From assembly GCA_025331125.1 (NCBI GenBank), contig JAOALB010000016.1:372001-436000 (forward strand): a DNA stretch of 64,000 nucleotides, given 5' to 3'. Each line of letters opens with the position of its first letter. Positions within the stretch are counted from its first letter, which is position 1. Made by a program: the position numbers and the translations under genes. The notes beneath the pieces were generated by a model. That model ran no database searches, was not told where the DNA came from, and worked only from the letters and a program-made list of their open reading frames with translations. Shown here one piece after another: positions 23,531-35,413 of the stretch. The stretch is from Mycogone perniciosa. Its lineage: Eukaryota; Ascomycota; Sordariomycetes; Hypocreales; Hypocreaceae.

Positions 23531-24550
23531 ATGGAGACGTTGGAACAGTCAATCACCTACGCAAAAGCCCTGTCACCAGCGCAATGGTGTCAGGCATTCT
23601 ACGTCCTCAGCTCTGCCGGCATCTTGGCGCTGCAGCTTCTCCCAAGCGACGTGCGCAAGGCTCTGATGGACTACGGAGCCAGACGGCCCAAGGATGAAAG
23701 CCGATCCGAGAAGCAGACTGATGAGGAGAGGAGTGAGAATTTCCTGGTGCGTCTGACGAGCTATGGAGAGGTCCCTCATTCATGGTTCTATCACTATTAC
23801 GTCGCATCCGTGGTGTGGTCAGCGCTTTGGGTGCTCCAATATGTGCTCCGAGGGTCTGTTATGAAGACCGTGGCCGAGATGCAGAGCGGGAGTGCGGATG
23901 AGTCGTCTGTGGAACTGGGCCGCACGGTTGTTGCGTCCGTTATGATGAGCCTCCAGGGCGCAAGGAGGCTGTATGAGTGTTTTCACATCAGCAAGCCGGG
24001 ATCGAGTCCGATGTGGGCTCCCCATTGGCTTCTGGGGTTGGTATTCTACACGGCTATGAATCTTTCTATTTGGATCCAAGGGTCTGGTTAGTCTTGCTTG
24101 TGTAGTTGTCGTCGTGAGCATGGCTGTTCCCAAGCGCTAACAACGGGTTCAGATGCAATTCTCCAGGCATGGAAGTCGCCGCAAGAAGCCACAGTCGACA
24201 TCGTTTCACCGAGGATGTTGTTCGGAGTACTCATATTCACCCTCGCCGGGGTCAACCAGCACCGTTGCCACAAGTATCTAGCAAGCCTCAAAAAGTACAC
24301 CCTCCCCGGCGAGCTATTGTTCCAGCACATCATCTGCCCCCACTACACATGGGAATGCCTGATTTATCTGAGTATCGCCTTCACCACGGCCCCGCCGGGG
24401 GACCTCTTCAACAGGACGGTGCTATGCGGGCTGATATTCGTCGTGGTAAATCTCGGTTCGACGGCGCTTGGTACGAAACAGTGGTATGCTAGCAAGTTTG
24501 GGGCGGATAAGGTGGCAGGGAAGTGGAAGATGATACCGTTTATATTCTAG
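23531..24550 (+). CDS. dfg10: Polyprenol reductase, DFG10/SRD5A3 type (dolichol synthesis)
   Basis: Exons 23531-24086 and 24153-24550 across intron 24087-24152 encode 317 residues. The protein is rich in membrane helices (YVASVVWSALWVLQYVL, LLGLVFYTAMNLSIWI, MLFGVLIFTLAGVNQH). It carries the steroid-5-alpha-reductase fold signatures: ARRLYECFHISKPG, NQHRCHKYLASLKKYTLPGE, HYTWECLIYLSIAF and a C-terminal AGKWKMIPFIF. The last is typical of the SRD5A3/DFG10 branch, which reduces polyprenol to dolichol in the ER for N-glycosylation. The intron has a clear branch point (gctaac). The gene ends only 25 bp from the 3' end of the opposing ALKBH6-type gene. An upstream in-frame start was rejected because family members begin near METLEQ. 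Confidence 0.88.
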
Positions 24551-24575
24551 ATCGAAAGGTGACTCTGCTCTGCTC

Positions 24576-25441
24576 TCATCGTTTATTAGGGAACAAACCC
24601 AGCTTGCTTCCAACTTTGGATACTTTGAGGACATCTCGGTACGTGAGGCTCGTGCGGGTTTGCCGCACGTTTCGACCGTCGGTAAACGTGTCGGGGTCTC
24701 GGAGCAATGCCCAATTCACAACAGTTTCGGCAGACAGACCAGCGTCTTCGTCAATATCGGCAATCCCATGCAAATAGTCCGTGTAAAGGTTTGCAGTGGT
24801 GATGAGTAGACTACGGGGTTCCTGGAGGATTCGCCAGGCAGGTTCGGGATCAAGAGCACCATCATCCTTGCTGCGATACAAGTTCAGACACAGACTGGCA
24901 CCCAGACTGACGGTACACACGACGGGCCAATACGCAGCGCCATCCTACGGTGGATGAGCATCCTGAAGCGGGAGGGAAATCCATCTACATCTCATATACT
25001 TAACTTATGGGGCATGATGCCAATCCCAGGGGGATATTCGTTAATCAGGACATGATTTGGACGACGATGCAGGCTTTCCGTGAAGATGTGTTGGCCATAC
25101 TCGCTTTCTGAGAGTGGGAGAGATAGAAGACGCGGCACCACGGGAGTCTCGAGCCAAGCGGGCAGAGGTGCGTCGAGTAGTTTGTCATGCACGAGATCAG
25201 ATGGCCAGGTTTGCAGACGTCGGTGCGTGAGTTGCTTCCATCGTGGCCTTGGAGCAGCAGTGATCTGAGCCCCAAGTCGTCAGCCAGCAGTCACACTAGA
25301 GACGAAGGGAAAACAGAGACGCACTTTGTCGAGGATCAGGCGCTCCTCGTCTTCGCTGATGAAGTTGGGAATGTAGTAGGCCGTCGAGGGGAGAGCCGAT
25401 ATTCGGGCCTTGTCGAGGGACGGAGGAAGACTGGAGGCCAT
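24576..25441 (-). CDS. ALKBH6-type 2-oxoglutarate/Fe(II) dioxygenase, with a problematic splice junction
   Basis: Exon 1 is 25441-25325 and exon 2 starts at 25264 after a clean GTGCGT..CAG intron. Exon 2 reads TAAPRPRWKQLTHRRLQTWP and later HVLINEYPPGIGIMPHK. Exon 3 (24944-24576) continues DGAAYWPVVCTVSLGASL, then YTDYLHGI and RTSLTYRDV. Together these give the AlkB metal site (HxD ... H) and 2-oxoglutarate Arg, about 248 residues. The exon 2/3 junction is abnormal: the only nearby donors (GTTAAG, GTATAT) do not join to any AG in the frame that yields HKD. In-frame joining would need a TT..AG or GT..TA intron (about 24945-25003). The HxD spans this junction, so either a base is missing or splicing is non-canonical. 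ALKBH6 homologues are putative RNA/DNA demethylases. Confidence 0.75.
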
Positions 25442-26573
25442 GGCGGACGGAATCTTCGAACCGGCTTTCTACCTAGGCCGAGCACTATGATTATCGTGAG
25501 ACTTTTTGGACCCTGAGACGAGACGGGTCAGTTGTTGAGATCTTTGATGTCGCGTGGCGGATTGTTTTGTTTCACGAGCTTGAAGGTTTGACGTCAACGA
25601 GCTGGAGGGGGTTGGTAACTTGCCACTCTAGGGCTAGTGCGGCACGAAGCTAGGGGGCCTCGGAGGATTGCAGTGCCGCAAAATTTGAGGGTCCGTTTAG
25701 GGTTAGCCAGGCTAGAAAAACGCCCAGCAAGTTGATACGGAGTACATACGGACGCTCACTGAAGGGCGCGGCTGTCGAAGAGAAGAGGAGCAGAAAACAA
25801 ACTCATTCAGAGACTGTCGCGTGCTGTTTGTTCAGGCACAGGGCTCTAGATGGAGCCTAGAGGAGCCTTTGGACTGGGCTGAACAGGCTTGACAGGGCTT
25901 GCTTTGGCCTGCTTTGGCCTGCTTTGGCTTGTCTCCGCTGTTTCGGCCACCAAAACTGCGCTTGAGGGCCCTTGCGCCCGCCGGACACGGTTGCCAGACC
26001 CGACCAATCATGCGGCGGCGATCAGACTTTTGACGCCGTGAGGTCGACAAGTCCCGTTGTCCCGTTTTCAGTTCCAGGCTTTCCCGGGCTCCTAGTCAGC
26101 CAGCAAGCCAGCCAGCCAGCCAGCCAGCCCCAGCCTAGCCTCTAGGAGGTCTGCTCTGCTGCTCTCTGCGGTGAACACAGACTCATTGTCAGTTAGTTCA
26201 GTGAGCAAAGCATCAATCACTCTTGAACTCTTGTCAATCGATCCGAAAGCATCCACACCACCCACTGTTCGGCTCTTCCGCTCTCTCCATCTAACCGTGT
26301 TCTGTGACCAGCCGCTATCTCCCGACGACTTCATTTTTTTTCCTATTGTCCATCTCGCCGCCCCTCGCCTGCGCCGACCGTCCGCTGTGTATCGTCCTGT
26401 CTGTGTTCTGTTCTGTTTAGGTCTCCCGATCTCAATTTCACCACCTCGATAGGGGCTCTCCCACCCCCGACGAAACGCGACTGATCCGCTCCTCTCTCTC
26501 GGCTTCAACGCCGCCGACATTCTTTCATCTCCAGGATGGTGGCAGCCGCCGGCCGTTTACTAAGATAAATGTC
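25442..26573. other. Bidirectional intergenic region with short tandem repeats
   Basis: 1.13 kb between the divergent ALKBH6-type and HOS4-like genes. Three tandem copies of a 10-bp unit (gctttggcct and a variant) lie at 25901-25930. A (CCAG)n tract lies at about 26104-26130. TACGGAGTA is at 25736. The C/T-rich part from about 26270 onward looks like the leader of the HOS4-like gene. Confidence 0.5.
26104..26130. repeat. (CCAG)n microsatellite
   Basis: About five to six head-to-tail CCAG units between two genes. It is likely to be variable in length between strains. Confidence 0.8.
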
Positions 26574-29500
26574 ATGGACGCGCAGAATGCTGCCGAGTCC
26601 GACCCGCCCAAGCATGCTGGCGCTTCCCCTCAGCAGCAGGAAAAACAGCACCATCGCCCGCGACAAGGCTCTGGCACTGGCTCCGGCTCCGACCCTGATC
26701 GAAAGCCGTCCTTGTCGACTCTGAGAGCGTCGTTACCGTCAAAGGAGGACAGGCCCAGGGCAACTCAATCATCGTCATTATCGTCGTCGTCATCCGCAAC
26801 GGCTGCCCGAACTGACGATGCACCCCCTACCGTCGAGCGCGACTCGGACGCCGAGACCATTGTGCTTCCTGGCAAGGACGGCCATTCCCCTTCAAAGGTT
26901 CGATTGGTTCGACAGGAGGACAGGAGCGAGAGCGATGGCGATGCAGGCAAAGGCATCCGCCAGATGGCCAGATCCGCCAATCTTATCGACAAGTGTCTAG
27001 CTGGCAGCCGGGCCGTCGAGAGCATCAAGGGGAAACGCCTGCCAGGCTCCATTGTCAACAAGGACCGTCAACCTCGCAATAAGGACGGCGCCTCGAGCGG
27101 CTTGAGCTCCGCACCTGCATCACCACCGCATCATCAAAACCATCAGCTTCAACACAAGCATCACCTCCACCATCACCATCGTCGACGATCCGACGCTGCA
27201 GCCGCATCTCCATCAGATTCCGAGGGCTCCCACCACAAACTATCCTCAGCATCCCTACGTGAAAAATTAAAGCCCGGCGAGCGCCTGCTGCCACACAAGC
27301 GGAAGGCCCCCGAGGCCGAGTCCGACGACGAGGCCAACCAACGGAAGGCTCGCCGCCAGCGCACCGCAAGCGCAACCCTCGATAACGGTCGGGCTCCCAA
27401 GGACCTCAAGCCGGTGTCGTCCAAACCATTGCAGCATGACCCTCGGACCCGTTCCATCTCACCTCATCAGCGACAACACCGAAGAAGCATCTCCACCCAA
27501 CTGCCATCTCAGAGTTCTAGCAGCCTTAAGAAGAAGCGCTTACCACCTCCTTTGCAGTCTACCGATTATCATTCCGACGAATCATCAGCCAGCGGCAGCC
27601 CTCATCCTCGCAATACCAAGTTGCGCAACCTCGCCACTCCCTCAGCATCCGAATCTCATGCATCGCCTGTCAAGATGGCTCCTCATAGGAAACACCTGGA
27701 TGCCCATGGTCAGACTCTTCTTGCGCGAGCGTGTGCGCGGGGCGAGTACGAAGCCGTCAAGAGGCGACTTACTGATAGGAGAGATGACCTGAACGTTGCC
27801 GACTACGCTGGAAATACCCCTTTACAGATTGCCGCAATCAACGGCTCCGAGGACATTGTTAAACTTTTGATCGATGCTGGATGTAACCTGGATTGCGTCA
27901 ACTATGATAAAGACACACCATTACTGGATGCTGTTGACAACGGCCACGTTGGCGTCGTCAAGCTTCTCCTGGACGCTGGAGTGAACCCGCGCAAAGCGAA
28001 TATGAATGGCGAGGAGCCCATCGACCGCGTTAGCGAGGATACCGAAAATGGTGGTGAGATCCGGGTATTGCTATTGGAGGCCAAAAAGCGTCATGGTGAA
28101 CGACGGCGGACCTCGGAGGATCGCCATTCCCAGGTTGACTATCATGACGCACGCGATTCTCATGCTCCGGATAGTCCTCGCCATTCCCCTGCCGCTACCA
28201 TGTCCAGTGCCACGGGGAGGAGAGCTGGGACTGTGCGGTCGACAAAAACCAGAAATGATTTGCTTTATATGCCTCTGGACGACAAGACGCTGCGTCAAGC
28301 TGCTAAACGGGGTGACCAAGAGACTGTAGCGCGGATTTTACAGGTGAAGGAAGGATTTGATGATCCCGAGTCTATGGTTGCTGCAGCTAGAGGAGGACAT
28401 GACCTCGTTATGGAATTATTGCTTGGCCTTGGGGGTGCCAATGCGGATCCTGGCCCTGTTTCAACTCTACCAGCGGAGTTTGCAACACCGATGCTTGCAG
28501 CTATTGGTCAAGAGAATATTAAAGTTGTTGAACTTCTCCTAGAACAACAGAATTTTGACCCGACCAGGCGGTTCAAAGGAGAGACATATTACGAAATAGC
28601 ACGGCGTCGACAAGGAACGAATTGGAAGGAAGAGGAGCATGTTCTAAAGAATGCATACGACGAGTATAAACGTACTCACAAAGACATGAAAACAAAATCT
28701 CCTGGTCGTCGAGAGAGGGAGAGGGAAAGAGAAGAAAAGCGTGCCAAGCGGGATGAGGCTAAGGAGGAATCTAGACCGCACAAACGCAATGCTTCGAGCC
28801 CTGTCCGACAACCTGACGGAAGAAAAAAGCTGGAGTCTATTCGAATCAGCAGCCCGAAAGAGAAGAGACGATTAGATCCTCATGCTGACGACAACTCTCA
28901 AAAGCGGGGCCCTGGGCGACCTAGAAAGGATGATAGGTCCAATAATCTGTCTGACCGCGAACCTTCACCTACCGTGTCTCACAAGCCACCCAAACCGAAA
29001 CGTACCGAGTCGGACATTACTGGTGTATCATCTGAAGGCGAGACCGTCAAACCACGAAGGAAGCTAGTATCCAAAGGCGAACTGAAAGGAGAACGCGAGA
29101 GGCAAAAGAGAGGCAGCATGACATCTACTTCGTCCAGCATGAGGGATCCATCAAGCCCTAACGAATCACGGAACGAGGAAGGCTCAGACAAGCAGACATT
29201 ATCCGAGAAGTACCATGACAGGACCAAGGCTCTGAAAAGGGATGGATCAAAGGATCGTTTGTCAGTCTCCAATGATTTGACTGCCAAAAGACACCGGACT
29301 AGTGTTACTCCTGATCGACCTAGTGATATCGACAAGGACAACGTTGAGGCGCAAGGAAAGCGGCGGCGTCTAGACGGCGACGGTCAAGAGAGACGTATTC
29401 CAAAACGTTCTGGTTCAGTGGATGGGAAGCCTCACAAGGTTAGTTCATCTCGCGACGGTCCCTCCAAAACTCCCGGAGTCCCTCCCCGCAAGAGCCGCGA

Positions 29501-31339
29501 GGAAGAGTCCAACAAGGGAAGCCATGATGAGCGCAGTGTTTACCGAAAGGATTCTGGGCGAAACGGCTCTGGCGAGAAGTTAATTCAAGTCAAGTCCGAA
29601 GATGTTGACATAGACATGTCGGACGCGGTTCCTCTGAAGGAGATATCTGAGCCTCAGAGTCGCAAAGCTCGGGAGGAAGAGGAAGAGCAAGCAAAGAAGA
29701 AGGAGGTTGCGGAGCGGGAAGAAGCGAAGAAGGAAGAGGAACGGAAACGGGCAAAGGCAGAGGAAAAGAGAAAACGCGAGCAAGAGGAGGCTCGCCAGCG
29801 CGAGGAGGAGGAGAAAAGGAAGCGAAAGGAACAAGAAGAACGGGAAATGCGGAGAAAGCGAGAGGAGGAGGAAGCGCGCAAAATCCGAGAACAAGCCGAG
29901 CGTGAACGGCGTCAAGCTGAGGAGGACGCTCGTCGTCAAGAGGAGGAGAAGCGGCGTCTGGAGGAAGAAAGGAGGAAGAAAGAGGAAGAAGAAGAAAGGC
30001 GGAAAGAAGAGGAGGAGCGGAAACAGCGCGAAGAGGAAGAGCGACTGCATAGGGAGCAGCTTGAGCGCGAGGCCGCCGAGGAGGCCCGACGACAACGAGA
30101 AGAAGAGGAGCGCAAGGAACGTGAGCACAAGGAACGTATTTTTCGCGAGGAAATGGAGCGTAAGCGGGTTGCTAGGGAAGCCGAGCAGAAACGAATTCGC
30201 GAGGAACAAGAGCGGGCTCGACTTGATAAACTACCGCCGCTGCTTCGGTGGCTTTCCACCGCGCCGAACCCAAAGACGGCTGCTATTGCGGAGACGTTCA
30301 AGAACATGCCAGGCGTGCGGTACGATACCATCAATCCTGAGGCGAATCACACGCCAGAAGGTCGCGAGCGTTGGGTGCTGAACACTAATGTTGCTTTGCT
30401 CCTTGGAGAGAAAGACCTGGAACTCTCGCGATGTAAGTCGAATTGGCCTTTGCAGACGGAGGATTAGAACATGCTAACATACAGCCAGATACCTCCTGGG
30501 AACGCGTACCTGCCTCACATCTTGCTAAAGAGATACTCTGGCGTACCGAGTGGAGACATTACACTCTAGTCTCGGAGAAGACATGGGATCTTGGCCGAGA
30601 GTTGCCTGGCTACTACATCGATGAGGACATATCCACCATGGACTCGAGGGCCATAGAGCGTCTCAAGCAGGCAGCATGGGACAGATTCGTCAACATGGAT
30701 ATGTTCTTCGTGAAGGTATGATGCGACCCTTTTTCTTTAAAAAAAGAAGAAAACAAACGTCTAGCCCCGTTTCACCGTGCTGACCAACTTTTTTCTTGAC
30801 AGGCGTACGATTTCATGCGTACAGTCCCAAATACACCACATCTACGGGACATCAAACTTGGAGTAGGCTATAAAGAGATCCCAGAGAGTCCACCAAAGAC
30901 CTTGCAAGATCTAGCAAGCAAGAAGTGGAAACAGGATCCAGACGCGGATCGCTACCTTCCCTGGGCACCTCGAAACAAATACTACATCGATGGAATCATG
31001 GTTGGCGAGGATCTCCCAATGACTACTCAAACAAGCAGAACCCCATTCCCCGAGGTACGGGTACCGCGACGGGGCTTGGTTCGGGTATATCCTGACGATC
31101 CGGACTACACCCGCATCTGCAGGGAGCAAGGATTTGAGCATCTCATCAAGGGAGACTATCAAAGCTCGCCACCACTTGCTAACGGCTTTCATTCCTCACC
31201 TATTAGCCAGAAGTCGACTACGCCTGCCAGGCCTACGGTTAACGGAACGAGTGGCCATACGGTCCCAGAGTCAGCCAACGAGCATGCACCGACAACTAAC
31301 GGTGACATACCTAACGGCGTTAACGGATCATCCAGCTAA
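26574..31339 (+). CDS. hos4: HOS4-like ankyrin-repeat protein (probable Set3 histone deacetylase complex subunit)
   Basis: Exons 26574-30432, 30489-30715 and 30803-31339 encode 1540 residues. The N-terminal 370 residues are disordered (Ser, His, Arg, Pro). Ankyrin repeats span about 376-475 (AGNTPLQIAAINGSEDIVKL, DTPLLDAVDNGHVGVVKLLL), and a second block is near 561-685 (LRQAAKRGDQETVARIL, MLAAIGQENIKVVELLLEQQ). An AT-hook-like KRGPGRPRK follows at about 777. A very charged Glu/Lys/Arg helical part spans about 1029-1219. The C-terminal block (TSWERVPASHLAKEILW, then DIKLGVGYKEIP and RGLVRVYPDDP) is conserved in fungal Hos4-like proteins as I recall. Assignment rests on the ankyrin plus C-terminal layout. 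An acceptor four bases upstream of 30488 would break the frame, so the distal AG is used. Confidence 0.72.
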
Positions 31340-32151
31340 AGCTGCTTGGAATGCAGTGCTGGACGGATTTTGAAAGGAGGGAAAACCTGAAACAAATAAT
31401 GTTGTACTACCTCACGCTACTTGTGTTTCCTTTTCTTTGTTTCCGTGTATATGTCTATAGACGAGGGGGATTGCACATCTGTGGTCCCCGGAATGATTTG
31501 AACGGTGGACCAAAGGTTGGGATACCTCGAGATGGGAGAGGCCAGGGATCGGCTATCTCGCTGTGAAGGCACATTGGATGGATGACTTGCTTGTTCTCTT
31601 TTTGTTTCCTGCAAAGATGCGACGGGGTTTAAGGTGTGGGGAAACCATGGAATGAGGCGTTTGATGTCAGAGTTGTGTGTTGGTGAGATACCTCTCTGGT
31701 CGCGACGACGTTTGGAGGCGACGAGAAGATACCTATGAACGATGATTATCCTGTACTACTACTGAATTCCCGATTGGTTTATGCGCACGCTCAGTGCTTG
31801 TCGTAGCAGATATGAGAGCTCAGATGCGCCTGTCCAGGCCATTATTTGGACATTGCTCATAATAGTTGATTGATACATTACAATGTGAGGACGCACTTTG
31901 TAGATATTCAATATCTGAGGTTTCCGAAAAAGTGGTGGACAAGCTGACATCACTGGTTGGCCGCACCAAAAAATTACCCCACCAAAAGTCAACCCACCAA
32001 AAGGATTCCGCCACTCAACTCAGAGTTTGAACAGAACCTCTTCAAACGAACGTCTACGACACCGCATCGCATCGCAAGGGGGAGAAGAAGAAGAGGAGAA
32101 GACGAATCAGACGAAGACAGGAATCGAGATAGCGTCAGCTAAGTCGACATC
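31340..32151. other. Intergenic region between the HOS4-like and DRG1 genes
   Basis: 812 bp with no coding segment that resembles a protein. The first part is the 3' region of the HOS4-like gene. The purine-rich stretch (about 32078-32110) just before the DRG1 ATG belongs to its leader. Confidence 0.45.
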
Positions 32152-33935
32152 ATGGCGACCACCGTGGACAAGGTATGCCTATTTATGCTGCCGCTTTGCC
32201 TGCTGTTGCGGAATCAGGGTTTTGCTGACGAGAAAAAAATACAGATCAAGGACATTGAGGCCGAGGTTTGTGGCCACCACCCATACGCCCCCTCGTCTCT
32301 TGCGAAAGAAAATTGAAAAAAAAAACGAACGAGGAACTAACGAGAAACCCGTATCCCGAATGCATAGATGGCCAAGACCCAGAAGAACAAGGCGACGTCG
32401 TACCACCTGGGTCAACTCAAGGCCAAGCTGGCCAAGCTGAAGCGCGAGCTGCTCACTCCGAGTGGCGGCGGAGGCGGCGGCGGGGCGGGCTTCGACGTGG
32501 CCAGGACGGGTGTTGCGAGTATTGGCTTCATTGGGTTTCCCTCGGTGGGCAAGAGTACGCTGATGAGCAGGCTGACGGGCCAGCACTCTGAGGCGGCTGC
32601 GTACGAATTCACGACCCTGACGTCTGTGCCTGGACAGGTCATCTACAATGGTGTGTACCACTGTCGACTGTTGATCATTGGGGCTGAAGCGTGTGGGGGG
32701 AGCACAGAGTACTGACCAAGCCAATCACTTAGGCGCCCCATTGCAGATTATCGACTTGCCGGGAATCATCGAGGGTGCCAAAGACGGTCGAGGAAGAGGT
32801 CGCCAGGTCATCGCCGTTGCCAAGACGTGCCACCTGATATTCATCGTGTTGGACGTCAACAAGCCACTCACAGACAAGAGAGTCATCGAGGCCGAGCTGG
32901 AGGGTTTCGGAATCCGCATCAACAAGGAGCCCCCGAACATTACCTTCAGGAAGAAGGACAAGGGCGGCTTGAACATCACGAGCACCCAGCCACTCACGCA
33001 CATTGACCACGATGAGATCAAAGCTGTCATGAGTGAATACCGGATTAATTCCGCCGACATTACGATTCGATGCGATGCCACCGTTGATGATCTTATTGAT
33101 GTCATTGAGGCAAAGAGCCGCAGGTGAGGCGTTCCTGCAAGTGGAATGAATGTCCCAGACTCTGCTGCGGCTGCTTGACAGGATTGTTTGCCTGCAACAG
33201 TACTCGTAGTCACATCCAGGGTTGGAGAGGGGGGCGCGAGTATTACTTTGCGGAATGTATGCTGACGTGGTCGGGCAGCTATATCCCTGTAGTCTACTGC
33301 CTCAACAAAATCGATTCGATCAGTATCGAGGAGCTCGATCTGCTGTACCGCATCCCCAATGCGGTGCCCATCAGCTCCGAGCATGGATGGAACATTGACG
33401 AGCTCATGGAGGCCATGTGGGAGAAACTGAGCCTCAAGCGGGTTTACACGAAGCCCAAGGGCAGACAGCCGGACTACTCGGCCCCCGTGGTGCTCAGGGC
33501 GTCAAAATGCACGGTCGAAGATTTCGTGAGTAACGGAAACCTATTGTGGCGTCGTGCCTCCATGCCGTTGGCCTGTGGTTGACTGACATGTGTAATACAA
33601 CATCAGTGCAACGCCATTCATCGCAGCATTGTGGAACAATTCAAGAGCGCCGTTGTTTATGGCAAGTCGGTAAAACATCAGCCACAGAGGGTCGGCCTGG
33701 CCCATGAGTTGGAAGACGAGGATGTTGGTGAGTGCTGCTGCCCAACCCCTGAATGACAACGCCACGCCACTGGCGGTGGGAGAGACATCCTGGATGAGTC
33801 CTAGACGGACGACAAGAAGCTCCAGCCACTTTGTTCCCCCCTGGCCAGCTTGACAGCGGCCAAACCGCCTGCCCAGAGAACCAGAAAGAATACTTGTACT
33901 AATGGCACACAACAGTTACCATCATCAAGCGATGA
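32152..33935 (+). CDS. rbg1: Developmentally regulated GTP-binding protein DRG1/RBG1
   Basis: Seven exons: 32152-32172, 32245-32265, 32368-32650, 32733-33123, 33279-33525, 33607-33727 and 33916-33935. They join in frame to 367 residues, the length I recall for animal DRG1. The N-terminus is MATTVDKIKDIEAEMAKTQK, built from two 21-nt exons. G-domain motifs are GFPSVGKST (G1, residues 70-78), a TTLTSVPG switch, DLPGI (G3), NKID (G4) and SSEHGWN (G5). The C-terminal TGS domain begins about residue 290 (YTKPKGRQPDY, RASKCTVEDF) and ends VTIIKR. DRG1 is a ribosome-associated GTPase stabilised by Dfrp1/Tma46 and linked to translation under stress. Introns are in all three phases, and each junction rebuilds a conserved residue. 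Confidence 0.95.
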
Positions 33936-35383
33936 TGAACCACCACAAACGCCCAGACGCTATGCTGGGCAATCCGCGAGAGTGACGACGCTCTTCGCTT
34001 GGCTTCGAGTGCCGTGCCAGCTTGGAAGGTTGTGCGGATCACCGAGCATGTGCGATAGGACTGTACATGCGGGTGGTCTCAAACCTGGCTCGTGGTCCTG
34101 CCGATAGCAAACAAACAAAATCGTGTTTAAGCTTGGAGCGTTTTTGACCGAAAGGATGCATGACGGTCTCCGTTTCGGGAAAATTTCTGACTTAAACACA
34201 CACCACACTAGGGCAAGACAGACAGGGAACGACTGATGAGCGGCGATGGTACGACAGATTGCATGTGAGCAAAAAGAGTTTGTAGTCAATGCGCGGAAAC
34301 ACGCACGGAGACAGACGCGATGATGATCGACGGCAATGGTTCCGGTGGGCCGCGGAGTGAAAGAGGAAAAAGGACAAATAGTACGGAGTACTACTGTTGC
34401 TAACGGATGACGGATTCGGAAGAGGTGACAGGGAGGAGGTCCAGGCCAGACAGGGTTCCACAACAAAGGATACTTCAACAGACACAAAGTAGTACTGCTA
34501 GTATTGGTATTTAGTACGAAGAAAAACAAAGCGGCAAGACGGCAAAGCAAACAAGGGAGTTGTGCTCTTGATAATGATGATGAATCATGTTGATGATGTC
34601 TTCCCCCAGACAAAAAGTAATCATGCATCTCCTTCGTACGACGTACCTGTATTCACCCCGTCCCTCATGCCCGCCCGTTCGTAGCATGCTGCTCGACACT
34701 TGCACTTCATGTTCGTGAAGCAAGGCTGAGAAGAAGGAAAGAATGTGACTTGATGCCCGTGTGCTGTTGTTGGTCCTGCGTACCTTGGCCCTGCATAGCC
34801 GAGGGCCTCTCGATCTGGCCATACCGTGCAGCACCAAAAACGCTAGAAACCTGGGGACTCAATCCCTTTTGGACCACCATGTGGGAGCTTTGTCTACCCA
34901 ACTCGGAGGGGGGGCCAAGCAAGAGGAGAGAAGCTCGAACCCTGGAGGGAGGGGGGTGAACATGCATTTTGCTTGGCTTGCATCTTCGGCGCTTAGTCGG
35001 TACGGAGTACCAAGATGATTGTTTGGAGTGCGAATAGTAGTACCAATGTATAGAGTACTTCGCACATATGTATGTTGCTCGTAAAGCTCGCAACAGGGCT
35101 CCGGGAAATCGTATTGGTTCGTCCAAGTCCAGCCTTTCAGAGAGCTTCCCTTGCCGCCCGGGTGAGAGATGGCGATGGAGACGGACGATAGATAGGGTGG
35201 GTCGGTAAGTAGTACCTAGAAGGCGCCCAACCTAGAGGAGGCGGCTCCCCCAACGCTGCGTTTTCGTCATTATTCATGTTAATTGTCGTTCATCAGACAG
35301 CCAATCGAGTCGATTAGGATGATGTCAATGAGCGAGAGGCCAGTAGTTAGCGTAGTAGATACGAGCTGTATCCTACCTACCAG

Positions 35384-35413
35384 TACGGAGTACGGAGTAC
35401 CTACTCGTACTCC
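35384..35413. repeat. Clustered TACGGAGTAC elements, inverted
   Basis: Two overlapping copies of TACGGAGTA (35384 and 35391) are followed at once by ctcgtactccg, a near-complement. The arrangement could fold into a short hairpin. Confidence 0.6.

Noticed and set aside
29580..30209. 209-residue Leu/Phe-rich minus frame in the HOS4-like gene
   Set aside because: Reverse complement of the Glu/Lys/Arg-rich helix; mimics membrane segments but is an artefact.
33960..34628. 222-residue minus-strand open frame
   Set aside because: The composition is biased, there is no domain or splice support, and it lies in a region full of short repeats; chance frame.
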